Origin: JAGDVO01 sp964590075 [NCBI: uncultured Aquificales bacterium]
Lineage (GTDB): Bacteria; Thermosulfidibacterota; Thermosulfidibacteria; Thermosulfidibacterales
Direction: 5' to 3'
Assembly (NCBI GenBank): GCA_964590075.1
Contig: CAZPXS010000001.1
Coordinates: 1-64,000 of the forward strand
DNA length: 64,000 nt
The notes under the pieces are model-generated. The model was not told where the DNA came from. It saw only the letters and a list, made by a program, of their open reading frames with translations, and did not search any database. Positions 48,675 to 58,417 of this stretch are shown piece after piece. Made by a program: the position numbers and the translations under genes. How positions within the stretch are numbered: the stretch's first letter is position 1; every line of letters begins with the position of its first letter.

Positions 48675-49163
48675 ATGGAGGCTATTTTCTATATTTTAGC
48701 TTTTCTTATGTTACTTTCGGCCTGTGGGGTTGTTTTTCTTAGACAACCGGTTCACTCCGCTCTCAGCTTACTACTGAATATGGTTTTGACCGCTATAGTC
48801 TATCTTGCCTATCTTAAGGCTCCTTTCGTAGCTGTTATTCAGGTTATAGTCTATATGGGAGCAGTTGTGGTTTTCGTGTTATTCGTGATTATGCTCATGG
48901 ATCTATCGAACGGTGGTTTTAGGGAAGTGGTTGGATTCACAAGGTTCCTTTTCGCTTTTGCCATAGCCTTAGTTTTCCTACTTCAGTTTCTGTTCATAGG
49001 TAGCTTTGTTACGGGGGGTGTACCTATAGTTGGGGAGTATATACAGGGAGATAAACTGGCAGAACTTATATTCACAAAGTATGCTCTACCCTTTGAGGTT
49101 GTGTCTATCCTTATATTCTCGGCGGTAGTTGGTGCTATCGCTATGGCTAAAAAGAGGGCTTAG
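48675..49163 (+). CDS. nuoJ: NADH-quinone oxidoreductase subunit J
   Basis: Membrane-arm subunit, 162 aa with five helices. Helix 3 contains the pi-bulge region VIVYMGAVVVFVLFVIMLMDL, the family signature that takes part in proton coupling. GAGGGGAGAGG precedes its ATG. Confidence 0.95.
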   Translation: MEAIFYILAFLMLLSACGVVFLRQPVHSALSLLLNMVLTAIVYLAYLKAPFVAVIQVIVYMGAVVVFVLFVIMLMDLSNGGFREVVGFTRFLFAFAIALVFLLQFLFIGSFVTGGVPIVGEYIQGDKLAELIFTKYALPFEVVSILIFSAVVGAIAMAKKRA

Positions 49164-49175
49164 AGGGGTGTTGTT

Positions 49176-49478
49176 ATGTTAAAGATGGAGATCCTTTTTG
49201 GTTTGAGCTTACTGATGTTTGCTATAGGTTTCTTTGGGGTTCTTGTGAGGAGAAACGCTATAGTGATGTTCTTATCCATAGAGCTGATGTTGAACAGTGT
49301 TAACCTATTTCTGGTAGCTATATCTAAAGCCAAGGGGATACTCGATGGTCAGATTATAGCTCTCTTTCTGATGGCTATAGCTGCAGGTGAGGCTGCTATA
49401 GGTATGGCTATCATAACAGCCTTCTACAGAAAGAAGGGTAATGTGGATGTCGATAGAGCTCAGTTACTCAGATGGTAA
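49176..49478 (+). CDS. nuoK: NADH-quinone oxidoreductase subunit K
   Basis: Three-helix membrane subunit, 100 aa, with the conserved membrane glutamates in LSIELMLNSVNL and AAGEAAIGMAIITAFYR. Equivalent to mitochondrial ND4L. Confidence 0.97.
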   Translation: MLKMEILFGLSLLMFAIGFFGVLVRRNAIVMFLSIELMLNSVNLFLVAISKAKGILDGQIIALFLMAIAAGEAAIGMAIITAFYRKKGNVDVDRAQLLRW

Positions 49479-49487
49479 GGAGGAAAA

Positions 49488-51371
49488 ATGATGGAAATTA
49501 AGGAAATGCTTTTATTGATAGTTCTGTTACCTTTAGCAGGTGCCTTTATAAATGGGGTGTTCTGTTGGAAGGTTGGGAAAAGGGCGCATCTTATAGCTGT
49601 ACCAGCTATCGCCATCCCTGCTATCATAGCTCTTAAACTTGCATATATGGTGGTTAACGGCTTGAGATTCGATGATGTTCTTTATCTCTGGATTGGTGTG
49701 GGAAGTACTAAGATTCCTATTGGTTTCAGGTTAGATGAATTATCCACGGTTATGATAGTTACCGTTACCTTCGTCGCTACATGGATACACGTATACTCTA
49801 TAGGCTATATGCATGAAGAGACCGATAGAGGATATGCTAAGTATTTTGCCTATTTAAATCTCTTCTGTTTCTTCATGCTAACACTCGTTCTTGCGAACAA
49901 CTATGTTCTTCTCTTTGTGGGATGGGAGGGTGTAGGTTTATGTTCCTACCTTTTGATAGGTTACTGGTACGAGAAAACATCGGCTGCCAATGCTGGTTTA
50001 AAGGCCTTTATAACAAATAGAGTCGGTGACTTTGGATTCCTTATTGGTCTATTCCTTCTCTATAAGACTGTGGGTTCCCTGGTCTATAGTGATATAATTT
50101 CGAGAGCTAATCTCTTAACACCTGAGGTTGCAACTATAATTGGCTTACTCCTATTTACCGGTGCAACAGGTAAAAGTGCGCAGATCCCGCTATACGTATG
50201 GTTACCGGACGCGATGGAAGGTCCTACTCCGGTTTCCGCCCTTATACATGCCGCTACTATGGTTACCGCCGGTGTTTATATGACTGCGAGATCTTCCGTT
50301 ATATATTCCATTGCCCCCGGTGCTTTAGATGTAATAGCTATAGTTGGTGTTGCTACCGCTATGTTTGCAGCGAGTATGGCTCTTGTGAATAACGATTTAA
50401 AGAGGATTCTTGCCTTCTCGACGGTAAGTCAATTGGGATACATGTTTGTTGGTGTTGGTGTTGGTGCCTATTCGGCTGGAATCTTCCATCTATTTACCCA
50501 TGCTTTCTTCAAAGGTTTGATGTTTTTGTGTTCCGGTTCGGTTATGCATGCTCTACACGGTGAGCTCGATATACAAAAGATGGGTGGACTTTACGACAAG
50601 ATGAGAATTACCGCGTTAACCTTTATAGTAGGTGCCCTTGCTATTGCAGGTATTCCTCCACTTGCTGGTTTTTGGTCTAAGGATTCTATTCTCCATCATG
50701 CTTATGTTTCAGGCCATAAGGGTGTATGGCTTGTTGGTACTATAACAGCTGGCATGACGGCCTTTTACATGTTTAGACTCATCTTCCTAACCTTCTTTGG
50801 GAAACCTAGGGATAAACACCTTGTAGAACATGCCCATGAGAGCCCACCGGTTATGACTATACCTCTCATAATACTTGCAATTGGTTCTATTCTGGTTGGT
50901 TTGTTTGCTCTCGCCCCTGGTGGAGGATTTGAAGGTTTCGTTAACAGGGCGCTGGTGTTGAAAGAGGAGGCGGGAGTCCATCATGAGGGTGGTAGTTTTC
51001 TTATAGTCCTATCTGTTTTAGTTGCACTTATAGGTATCGGTATAGCCTATTCCATGTATATTAGATTTGTACCGGATCCCAGAAAACTTGCTCAGGCTTT
51101 AAGACCGATCTATGTCTTGCTATATAACAGATACTATGTGGATGAGTTGTACTTCGCCCTCTTTATCAATCCGACGGTAGAGATCTCAAGGTGGGTACTT
51201 TGGAAGTTTGTTGATGTTATGATAATCGACGGTATAGTAAACGGCGTTGCCAATTTCCTCGGTCTTATCGGTTCCATAATAAGAAGGGTACAGACTGGAT
51301 ACATACCCGATTATGGTTGGTTGATAATTTTGGGAGTAATTATTGTTTGTGGAATAAAACTAATATTTTAG
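49488..51371 (+). CDS. nuoL: NADH-quinone oxidoreductase subunit L
   Basis: Antiporter-like proton channel at the far end of the membrane arm, 627 aa, ND5 family. Characteristic motifs are WEGVGLCSYLLIGYWYEK (conserved Glu), ATGKSAQIPLYVWLPDAMEGPTPVSALIHAATMVTAGVY (Lys and His relay) and the long amphipathic lateral helix at the C-terminus (about 560-627) that spans the arm. It begins ATG-ATG after GGAGG. Confidence 0.97.
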   Translation: MMEIKEMLLLIVLLPLAGAFINGVFCWKVGKRAHLIAVPAIAIPAIIALKLAYMVVNGLRFDDVLYLWIGVGSTKIPIGFRLDELSTVMIVTVTFVATWIHVYSIGYMHEETDRGYAKYFAYLNLFCFFMLTLVLANNYVLLFVGWEGVGLCSYLLIGYWYEKTSAANAGLKAFITNRVGDFGFLIGLFLLYKTVGSLVYSDIISRANLLTPEVATIIGLLLFTGATGKSAQIPLYVWLPDAMEGPTPVSALIHAATMVTAGVYMTARSSVIYSIAPGALDVIAIVGVATAMFAASMALVNNDLKRILAFSTVSQLGYMFVGVGVGAYSAGIFHLFTHAFFKGLMFLCSGSVMHALHGELDIQKMGGLYDKMRITALTFIVGALAIAGIPPLAGFWSKDSILHHAYVSGHKGVWLVGTITAGMTAFYMFRLIFLTFFGKPRDKHLVEHAHESPPVMTIPLIILAIGSILVGLFALAPGGGFEGFVNRALVLKEEAGVHHEGGSFLIVLSVLVALIGIGIAYSMYIRFVPDPRKLAQALRPIYVLLYNRYYVDELYFALFINPTVEISRWVLWKFVDVMIIDGIVNGVANFLGLIGSIIRRVQTGYIPDYGWLIILGVIIVCGIKLIF

Positions 51372-51383
51372 AGGGTGAGGGGT

Positions 51384-52910
51384 ATGGTTGGATATCCAAT
51401 AATAACGACGTTGTTAATAATTCCCTTAATCGGAGCCATTATAGTTGCTCTTATCGATAGTAGGAATGTAAGGACTATAAGGTGGGTGGCACTTGGAGTG
51501 AGCATAGTTGAATTTATTGTATCTATACCTCTATACTTCTACTTTGATCCAACGAAGGGTTTTCAGTTTGTCGAAAAGTATCCTTGGATTCCCAGTTGGG
51601 GTGCATGGTACTATGTTGGGATAGATGGTATAAGTCTCTTCCTCGTTCTATTGACAACGTTTCTCACGGTGCTATCTATCCTTGCCTCCTGGACAATAGA
51701 TAAGAGAGTCAAGGAATATATGGTATCCTTTTTATTCTTAGAAACTACTATGATAGGTGTGTTCGTTGCTCTAGACCTTTTACTGTTTTACCTTTTCTGG
51801 GAACTACTACTTATACCTATGTTTCTACTTATCGGTGTTTGGGGAGGACCACGTAGGGTTTATGCAGCTATCAAGTTCTTCTTATATACCATGGCAGGAT
51901 CTGTTCTAATGTTAGGAGCTATAATTTATCTATACTGGAATAACTATAAACTAACCGGTGTGTTATCCTTCGATATAATGGATATATACAAAAGTAGTAT
52001 ACCCCCTTCCGTTGTCCCCTATCTATTCTTTGCCTTCGCTATAGCCTTTGCCATAAAGGTTCCCATGTGGCCGTTTCATACATGGCTACCCGATGCCCAT
52101 GTTGAGGCCCCCACTGCCGGTTCTGTTATATTAGCCGGTATCCTTCTTAAGATGGGTACTTATGGCTTTATGCGTTTCTGCATGCCGCTATTCCCCCAGG
52201 CCGTATCCAACTATGCTGTCTTATTCTTAGTCCTTTCTGTAATAGGTATAATCTACGGAGCCTTGGTTGCTTTAGTACAGGAGGATATAAAGAAACTAGT
52301 TGCCTATTCGTCGGTAAGCCACCTCGGTACGTGTATGTTAGGCCTATTTGCTTTAACTCCTGAAAGTGTTTCCGGTAGCCTTTTACAGATGATAAATCAC
52401 GGTATTTCTACAGGTGCCCTGTTCTTACTTGTGGGGATGATCTATGATAGGAGACATACAAGGTTGATTTCCGAGTATGGTGGAATTGCTAAGGTTATGC
52501 CGATTTATGCTACATTCTTTTCAATAACCGCTTTCTCTTCCTGTGGTTTACCGGGACTTAACGGTTTTGTCGGTGAGTTTTTGACTCTACTTGGAACCTT
52601 CAAGGTCTATCCTCTCTTTGCCATACTTGGTGCTACCGCTACGGTCTTTTCCGCTGCCTATCTACTTTGGATGTATAAGAGGGTGTTTTTCCATGAGATA
52701 ACTAATCCTAAGAATCTTTCCCTGAAGGACCTTGATTTTAGGGAGATAGTCATTATGCTTGCCATTGTTATACCTATGTTCTGGATAGGACTTTACCCAC
52801 AACCTTTCCTTTCCAAGATGGAACCTGCGGTTAATAGTTTTATAGCCTCCGTTAAAAATGGCGGTAATGCTTTCGCTGTTGATAAAGTTGTTTACAACTT
52901 AGATAAGTAA
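51384..52910 (+). CDS. nuoM: NADH-quinone oxidoreductase subunit M
   Basis: Second antiporter-like subunit (ND4 family), 508 aa from ATG 51384, which follows GAGGGTGAGGGG; a GTG at 51375 is within that ribosome site. Motifs: [21 protein letters not shown] (conserved Glu), [41 protein letters not shown] and [13 protein letters not shown]. Confidence 0.96.
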   Translation: MVGYPIITTLLIIPLIGAIIVALIDSRNVRTIRWVALGVSIVEFIVSIPLYFYFDPTKGFQFVEKYPWIPSWGAWYYVGIDGISLFLVLLTTFLTVLSILASWTIDKRVKEYMVSFLFLETTMIGVFVALDLLLFYLFWELLLIPMFLLIGVWGGPRRVYAAIKFFLYTMAGSVLMLGAIIYLYWNNYKLTGVLSFDIMDIYKSSIPPSVVPYLFFAFAIAFAIKVPMWPFHTWLPDAHVEAPTAGSVILAGILLKMGTYGFMRFCMPLFPQAVSNYAVLFLVLSVIGIIYGALVALVQEDIKKLVAYSSVSHLGTCMLGLFALTPESVSGSLLQMINHGISTGALFLLVGMIYDRRHTRLISEYGGIAKVMPIYATFFSITAFSSCGLPGLNGFVGEFLTLLGTFKVYPLFAILGATATVFSAAYLLWMYKRVFFHEITNPKNLSLKDLDFREIVIMLAIVIPMFWIGLYPQPFLSKMEPAVNSFIASVKNGGNAFAVDKVVYNLDK

Positions 52911-52922
52911 GGGGGAAGGGTA

Positions 52923-54320
52923 ATGATAGAATTGAAAGATCTATTTGGACTTTTACCTGAGCTGGTAGTTTTAGCCACCGCCTTTGTTGTGCTTGTATAT
53001 GATGCGGGTATTGGTAAAAAAGGATACGGTAATGTGATCTCCCTTGTGGGTTATCTTTTGGCTATAATCACTAGTTTATGTATCGATTATAGCGGTAAGG
53101 TTTTTGGTATGCTTTATAGGGATCAGCTTGCCCTTATTTCCAATATATTATTCATCTTTTGTGGTATGGTTACTAGTTTCTATGCCAGGGATTATCTTAT
53201 AAGAGAGGATAGGCACTTAGGGGAATTTTATGGTCTTGTGGCTCTAAGTGTATGTAGTATGATGTTGTTAGCTTCGAGTAGCAATCTCCTATTATTCTTT
53301 TTGAGTTTGGAAGTCTTATCCATATCCTTATACGCTTTAGCTGGTTTTACAAGGGAAAGGGATGCTTCGGTTGAAGCTTCCTTGAAATATTTTATAATAG
53401 GCGCCTTTTCGGCTACATTCACCGCTCTTGGTATCGCACTTTTACTATATGTTTCCGGTTCCCTGGATCTTGAGGTGTTAAGTAACATCAGGTCTTCCAT
53501 ACCATTTACCATAGGGGTTGCATTAATCTTTGTATCTATACTGTTTAAGATGTCTGCGGCACCCTTTCACATTTGGGCTCCCGATGTTTACCAGGGGGCA
53601 CCCAGTCCATCTACAGGTTTTATGATGACGGCTAGTAAGGCTGCCATATTCATCTTCAGCCTTAGGTTGACGAGTTCTATACTCAACAGTATATGGTACC
53701 CACTGTTACTTATGGCCTCGGTTCTATCCATGATCGTAGGAAACATTACGGCCTTAAGGCAGAGCGATGCTAAAAGGATACTAGCTTACTCATCAATAGC
53801 TCATGCTGGTTATGTTCTCATGGGTTACCTTGTTGCTGGAAAGGAAGCTACCAGTGCGGTCGTTTTTTACGCTATAAGTTACGCTGTCATGAATCTCGGT
53901 AGCTTTGCGGTTCTCAGTATAATAGGTGGTAAGGATGAGGTTAATACGGATCTAAATAATCTATCTGGATTGGCTGTGAAACATCCGGTTTGGGCATCTC
54001 TTCTATCCCTTTTCCTCTTTTCTCTTACAGGGATTCCCGGGACTATCGGTTTTGCAGCTAAGTTCTATCTATTTTCCGTGGTTTTAAAGGCTGGTCTATG
54101 GGAGATAGTTTTATTTGCACTTATAAATAGTGCTATCGCTGCCTACTACTATCTTAAGATAGTATACTACATGTTTATGAGGGAGCCTTCCTTTGATAAT
54201 TATGGCGTTAGTACAGGTTTTCTTACAGGGGTTACCACTTTTGTCCTATCCGCTATAACCATTGTTGTTGGCGTCGTTCCATCCATAATACTCGATATTG
54301 TTATTAATGCGGTTAAATGA
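52923..54320 (+). CDS. nuoN: NADH-quinone oxidoreductase subunit N
   Basis: Third antiporter-like subunit (ND2 family), 465 aa. LFFLSLEVLSISLYALAGFTR holds the conserved Glu, and FKMSAAPFHIWAPDVYQGAPSPSTGFMMTASKAA the Lys relay; RQSDAKRILAYSSIAHAGYVLMG is also present. It completes a 14-subunit complex (13 genes with the C-D fusion). A histidine kinase gene starts only 12 bases later. Confidence 0.96.
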   Translation: MIELKDLFGLLPELVVLATAFVVLVYDAGIGKKGYGNVISLVGYLLAIITSLCIDYSGKVFGMLYRDQLALISNILFIFCGMVTSFYARDYLIREDRHLGEFYGLVALSVCSMMLLASSSNLLLFFLSLEVLSISLYALAGFTRERDASVEASLKYFIIGAFSATFTALGIALLLYVSGSLDLEVLSNIRSSIPFTIGVALIFVSILFKMSAAPFHIWAPDVYQGAPSPSTGFMMTASKAAIFIFSLRLTSSILNSIWYPLLLMASVLSMIVGNITALRQSDAKRILAYSSIAHAGYVLMGYLVAGKEATSAVVFYAISYAVMNLGSFAVLSIIGGKDEVNTDLNNLSGLAVKHPVWASLLSLFLFSLTGIPGTIGFAAKFYLFSVVLKAGLWEIVLFALINSAIAAYYYLKIVYYMFMREPSFDNYGVSTGFLTGVTTFVLSAITIVVGVVPSIILDIVINAVK

Positions 54321-54332
54321 TAGAAATTTTGT

Positions 54333-56210
54333 ATGCAGGGTATAAAGGATTTAATAGCCTATGTAGAGGAGATAAGTGTAAATGGTATAGGGGAGATTAT
54401 AGAGCCCTTTTCCTCTGAGTTAATGAAACTTCTAGAGGTGGATTCCCTCTCGGTAGATGTAAACGTAGATGGTGAAACCTATAGTGTATCTATCGGAGAG
54501 GCTGGGAATTTAAAGTATAAGTTAAAATCGAGCTTTAAAGATATAGATGTTACAGTTAGGTTGCCAAAGAGAGTTAATAAAAAAAGAGAACTTTTAGATT
54601 TATTTGCTTTTGTTATTTATTCTGGTTATAAATTTCATTTGGATTTTTTAGTTAAAAAGACAGTACTTTTGTTTTTGGAATTCTTAAAAACAAACATTAA
54701 TACAGATAACTTTGACTTTTTTGAGAAGTTAGTTTCCTTTATGATAGAAAACCTTGAGGTTGGCGAGGTAAGCATAATAATTAACTATTTCGATAGTAAA
54801 AAAGTTTTTGCTCTCCAACAGAGCAAAAGGTATGGTGATTATAACTATTCCTTCAATTATCTTGATGTAACTTTAGATATTAGATATGCTTCCAGTAAAA
54901 TTAAAAGTTTGGAAGTTTTCTTTGAATCTTTATTGCTTTATATTAACCTGTATCTGTATAAAATCCTTGTTTCTAATAGACTAAATTACTTTTCTTTCTT
55001 TTACAACATAAGTAATCTCTTCAGAAGGACAGTAGATTTAAGAAAGAGAGTTGAGATTGCTCTCTGGGCTTTATGTTGCGAGAAATCCGTTTTCGGTTTT
55101 AAGGAGGCTATGTATTTTATATACGATCAGGACATGGATGTCTTCAAGGGTTTTCTGTCCTTTAGAGGTTTTTCCTGTGAAAAGATGTTGGGAGCGGTTC
55201 CTTTAGATAGCGATCTTTACGATGTTATAGAGGGAATAAGCATCCATGTTGATGTTAAGGATGATGAGGTTGTACCCCTTTTAAAGTCCTTAAAGGATGC
55301 TCTTGGTATTTCTTCCCATTATACTTATTTAATTCCTCTTTTTGTTGAGAATAGATTGATAGGAGCCTTTGTCGTTGGGAGTAACTATGAGGCTAATCAG
55401 ATGGTTATTGAGATGTTAAACCATTTTGCCGATCAGTGTTCCTTGGCCTTTGAGAGTGCTAAGGTCCAGGAGTTGTATAGAAAGACTGTTGAAGAGTTGA
55501 GACTTGCACAGGAGAGTTTACTTGAGGCGGAAAGATTGAAGAATCTAGGTGAGTTTGTTGCGAGGATAGTTCATGATATTAAGAATCCACTGGTAGCTAT
55601 GGTTGGGCTTGCTGAGAAGTTATACAGGAAATTTCCTGAAGATTATCCCGAGAAGAAAGTTATAAAGATGATAGTTGAGGAGGGGAATAAGTTACTGGAT
55701 TCCCTCCAGGATATTCTAGGCTATGTTAGAAAACCGGCGATCAAAAAGGAGCCTGTGGATATAAATGCCCTTATCGATGAGGTACTTTTTATGGAGGTTT
55801 ATGAACTCAGAGATAAGAAGATTGTGTTGGTGAAGGAGTTAAATAGACGGCTACCTTTGGTCAAGGTGGATAAGTCTCAGATAAAAAGGGTTTTGATAAA
55901 TATAGTGAAGAATGCCATACAGGCTATGGAGAGACTTGGTGGTGGGGTCTTAAGGGTGGCAACCGATGGAGATACTATTGATAATAAGAGTTACATTAGG
56001 ATAGAGATTTCGGATACGGGTGGAGGAATTCCACCCGAGGTTTTACCTAACATTTTCAATCCTTTCTTTACCACCAAGAGTGAAGGTACCGGGTTAGGCC
56101 TTAGTACATCAAAGAAGATAGTTGAGGCCCATGGTGGGTTTATCAAACTGATAAACGATTATCCGAAGGGTGCAACGTTTCAGATCTATTTACCTATAGA
56201 GGAAGGGTAA
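54333..56210 (+). CDS. Soluble GAF-domain sensor histidine kinase
   Basis: Cytoplasmic kinase of 625 aa without membrane helices. Residues 1 to about 230 match no domain I recognise; they are AT-rich at DNA level and rich in Phe, Lys and Asn. About 235-383 look like a GAF domain (VPLLKSLKDALGISSHYTYLIPLFVENRLIGAFVVG). The catalytic core is intact: FVARIVHDIKNPLVAMVGLAEKL with His414, N box VLINIVKNAIQAM (Asn527), G1 DTGGGIPPE near 560 and G2 GTGLGLSTS near 590. It lies 12 bases behind nuoN without visible terminator or clear ribosome site, so it may respond to respiratory or redox state; no response regulator is nearby. Confidence 0.88.
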   Translation: MQGIKDLIAYVEEISVNGIGEIIEPFSSELMKLLEVDSLSVDVNVDGETYSVSIGEAGNLKYKLKSSFKDIDVTVRLPKRVNKKRELLDLFAFVIYSGYKFHLDFLVKKTVLLFLEFLKTNINTDNFDFFEKLVSFMIENLEVGEVSIIINYFDSKKVFALQQSKRYGDYNYSFNYLDVTLDIRYASSKIKSLEVFFESLLLYINLYLYKILVSNRLNYFSFFYNISNLFRRTVDLRKRVEIALWALCCEKSVFGFKEAMYFIYDQDMDVFKGFLSFRGFSCEKMLGAVPLDSDLYDVIEGISIHVDVKDDEVVPLLKSLKDALGISSHYTYLIPLFVENRLIGAFVVGSNYEANQMVIEMLNHFADQCSLAFESAKVQELYRKTVEELRLAQESLLEAERLKNLGEFVARIVHDIKNPLVAMVGLAEKLYRKFPEDYPEKKVIKMIVEEGNKLLDSLQDILGYVRKPAIKKEPVDINALIDEVLFMEVYELRDKKIVLVKELNRRLPLVKVDKSQIKRVLINIVKNAIQAMERLGGGVLRVATDGDTIDNKSYIRIEISDTGGGIPPEVLPNIFNPFFTTKSEGTGLGLSTSKKIVEAHGGFIKLINDYPKGATFQIYLPIEEG

Positions 56211-56217
56211 GTTGACT

Positions 56218-57396
56218 ATGGATAAGGAAGAGGCTCTTTTAAGACTTGAAATCGAAAAATGTAAGAAGCATTTAAAACAACTACTTGAAGCTCAGGAAGT
56301 TTATAGAAGAGAGATAGAAAAGAGAGCAAGGGAGATAGCGGAGTCAAGGGAACTTCTCGTTAAGATACTAGATGCTCTCGATATGGGTATTCTCGTTCTT
56401 GATAGGGAAATGAATGTTATTCATATAAACAAGTTTCTTAGGGATTTGTTCTCGATTGAGACGGATAATGTGAAGGGTAAATGTTGGGAAGTCTTGATGA
56501 AGAAGAATGTGCCATGTAATTCTGATAAGTGTTTTAATGTAATAAGGGGAGGAGAAAAGACGGAAGAAGAGATAGTGTTGTTTGTGGATGGTAAGAAGAG
56601 GATATTTTGGATAAAAACAGAGCCTTTAAAGATTGGTGACAACATATTTGGCATAATAAGAACATTTATCGATATAACCGATAAAAAATTGGAAGAAGAA
56701 TATAATGTTTTATCAGGAATAAGCATGCACATTTCGCATGTAATGAAAAATTCTATAGTTCCTGTTGCAAGTTTTTTAAAAAGAATTTCAAGCGCTTGTC
56801 AATCTGAAGAAAAGTTGATAAATATGATGATATCTTCTATAGATTCTCTTTTAAGAACCTTAAAAGGATACGAGGATTTTGTGAAAGTTAAATCTAAAAA
56901 GAAAGCAATATTTAAAGAAATAAATCTAAAGGCTTTTTTAACTAAATTTTTAGATTATGTGTTCAGCGAGGACTTTTTGAGAAAGTATAATCTACTTTTT
57001 TATAAAGATAAATATAGTATATCTTTTGATATTGATAGCATTGGTGATGTTTATATTCTTGGTAGTATAGATGTTTTAAATATCGGATTTTGCAATCTTT
57101 TATCCACCTTGATTGAGGTTGGATATACTTTTGCAAAGAGGAATGTGAATTTGGATTTTTCGGTTCATAGGCGTGAAGGGTTTGTAAGGATTGTTTTTGA
57201 GGGTGATTTTAAGATACCGAGCGGTTTGATATCCCTTATATATGAGCCCTGGGTGGTTGTTGAGGGGAAGAATTTTGACAGGTGGGGATTTGCGATAGCG
57301 AGGGAGGTTGCCCTGTTACACAACGGTAATTTTGAGGTCTTATCGGGTGAGAGGGGAATAGCATCCACCATGGATTTACCGATTTACAGAGAATAA
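56218..57396 (+). CDS. PAS-domain protein with degenerate histidine kinase core
   Basis: A 392-aa protein from ATG 56218 (GGAAGGG ten bases upstream; TTG 56212 is the alternative). A coiled coil (1-45) leads to a PAS domain (about 46-158, ILDALDMGILVLDREMNVIHINKFLRDLF) with Cys-rich segment GKCWEV and VPCNSDKC. A DHp-like helix retains a His (His174 in HISHVMKNSIVPVASF), but the ATP-binding domain has lost the DxGxG box and reads DRWGFAIAREVALLHNGN where GTGLGLxxxxxIVxxHxG is expected. It is probably a pseudokinase that partners the kinase encoded seven bases upstream; that pairing is inference. Confidence 0.72.
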   Translation: MDKEEALLRLEIEKCKKHLKQLLEAQEVYRREIEKRAREIAESRELLVKILDALDMGILVLDREMNVIHINKFLRDLFSIETDNVKGKCWEVLMKKNVPCNSDKCFNVIRGGEKTEEEIVLFVDGKKRIFWIKTEPLKIGDNIFGIIRTFIDITDKKLEEEYNVLSGISMHISHVMKNSIVPVASFLKRISSACQSEEKLINMMISSIDSLLRTLKGYEDFVKVKSKKKAIFKEINLKAFLTKFLDYVFSEDFLRKYNLLFYKDKYSISFDIDSIGDVYILGSIDVLNIGFCNLLSTLIEVGYTFAKRNVNLDFSVHRREGFVRIVFEGDFKIPSGLISLIYEPWVVVEGKNFDRWGFAIAREVALLHNGNFEVLSGERGIASTMDLPIYRE

Positions 57397-57425
57397 TTGA
57401 CAAGAAATATCTTTGTTGGTAATCT
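57397..57425 (+). promoter_or_regulatory. Possible promoter of prs
   Basis: A perfect TTGACA at 57397-57402 directly after the PAS gene stop; 17 bases later is only TAATCT (57420-57425), a poor -10. The gap to prs is 53 bases, the widest in this run. Confidence 0.4.
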
Positions 57426-57449
57426 TTTAAACTCCGATAAGGAGAATCG

Positions 57450-58397
57450 ATGGGGAGAGGAAGTATGTTGCGTAAACTACAGATATTCAGTGGAAATGCC
57501 AATATAGAGTTGAGCAAGAAAGTGTCCGAGTATCTTGGCGTACCTATTGGAAATGCTATGGTTGGAAGGTTCAGTGATGGTGAGGTTAGCGTTCAGATTC
57601 TGGAGAGTGTGAGAGGTAGTGATGTATTTGTTATACAGCCGGTGTGTCCACCTGTTAACGAGAATCTTATGGAACTACTCATAATTATAGATGCCCTAAA
57701 GAGAGCATCGGCAGGTAGAATAACGGCGGTAGTTCCTTACTATGGCTATGCGCGTCAAGACAGAAAGGTACAACCAAGGGTGCCAATTACCGCAAAGCTT
57801 GTTGCTAACCTTATAACGGTTGCTGGTGCTGATAGGGTCTTGACAGTCGATCTACACGCTGGTCAGATTCAGGGTTTTTTTGATATACCTGTAGATAATC
57901 TTATGGCTCTTCCTGTGTTTGTCGATTATGCAAAGGAGAGGTTGAGCTTGGAGGATGCGGTAGTGGTATCCCCAGATGCCGGAGGTGTTGAAAGGGCAAG
58001 AAGGTTGGCTAAGAAATTGGATTTACCACTTGCCGTTATAGATAAGAGAAGGAGTGCCCCCAATGTGGCTGAGGTTATGCACGTGGTGGGTGATGTTAAG
58101 AACAAGATTGCTATTATAATAGATGATATAATAGATACCGCTGGTACGCTTGTTAAGGCGGCAAACGCTTTACTGGAAAAGGGTGCTGTTTCCGTTTATG
58201 CCTTTGCGACCCATCCTGTCTTTTCCGGCCCAGCTAAGGAGAGGATAGAGAATTCTGAGATTGCGAGGGTTGTGGTAACAGACACCATTCCTGTGGGTTC
58301 TATAGAGAGGGTTGAAGTTCTTAGTGTTGCGCCTCTTATAGGAGAGGCTATAAAGAGGATTCATACCAATGAGTCTGTAAGTGTTCTATTCGAGTAA
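57450..58397 (+). CDS. prs: Ribose-phosphate pyrophosphokinase
   Basis: Makes PRPP from ribose 5-phosphate and ATP for nucleotides, His and Trp. The 315 aa show LQIFSGNANIELSKKVSEYLG, VGRFSDGEVSVQI, the flexible loop YYGYARQDRKVQPRVPITAKLVANL, VLTVDLHAGQIQGFFDIPVDNL and the PRPP loop IIIDDIIDTAGTLVKAA. ATG 57450 follows AGGAG by five bases; ATG 57465 is possible too. prs-rplY-pth is a common order. Confidence 0.97.
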   Translation: MGRGSMLRKLQIFSGNANIELSKKVSEYLGVPIGNAMVGRFSDGEVSVQILESVRGSDVFVIQPVCPPVNENLMELLIIIDALKRASAGRITAVVPYYGYARQDRKVQPRVPITAKLVANLITVAGADRVLTVDLHAGQIQGFFDIPVDNLMALPVFVDYAKERLSLEDAVVVSPDAGGVERARRLAKKLDLPLAVIDKRRSAPNVAEVMHVVGDVKNKIAIIIDDIIDTAGTLVKAANALLEKGAVSVYAFATHPVFSGPAKERIENSEIARVVVTDTIPVGSIERVEVLSVAPLIGEAIKRIHTNESVSVLFE

Positions 58398-58417
58398 ACC
58401 ATTAAGGGAGGGTAGGA

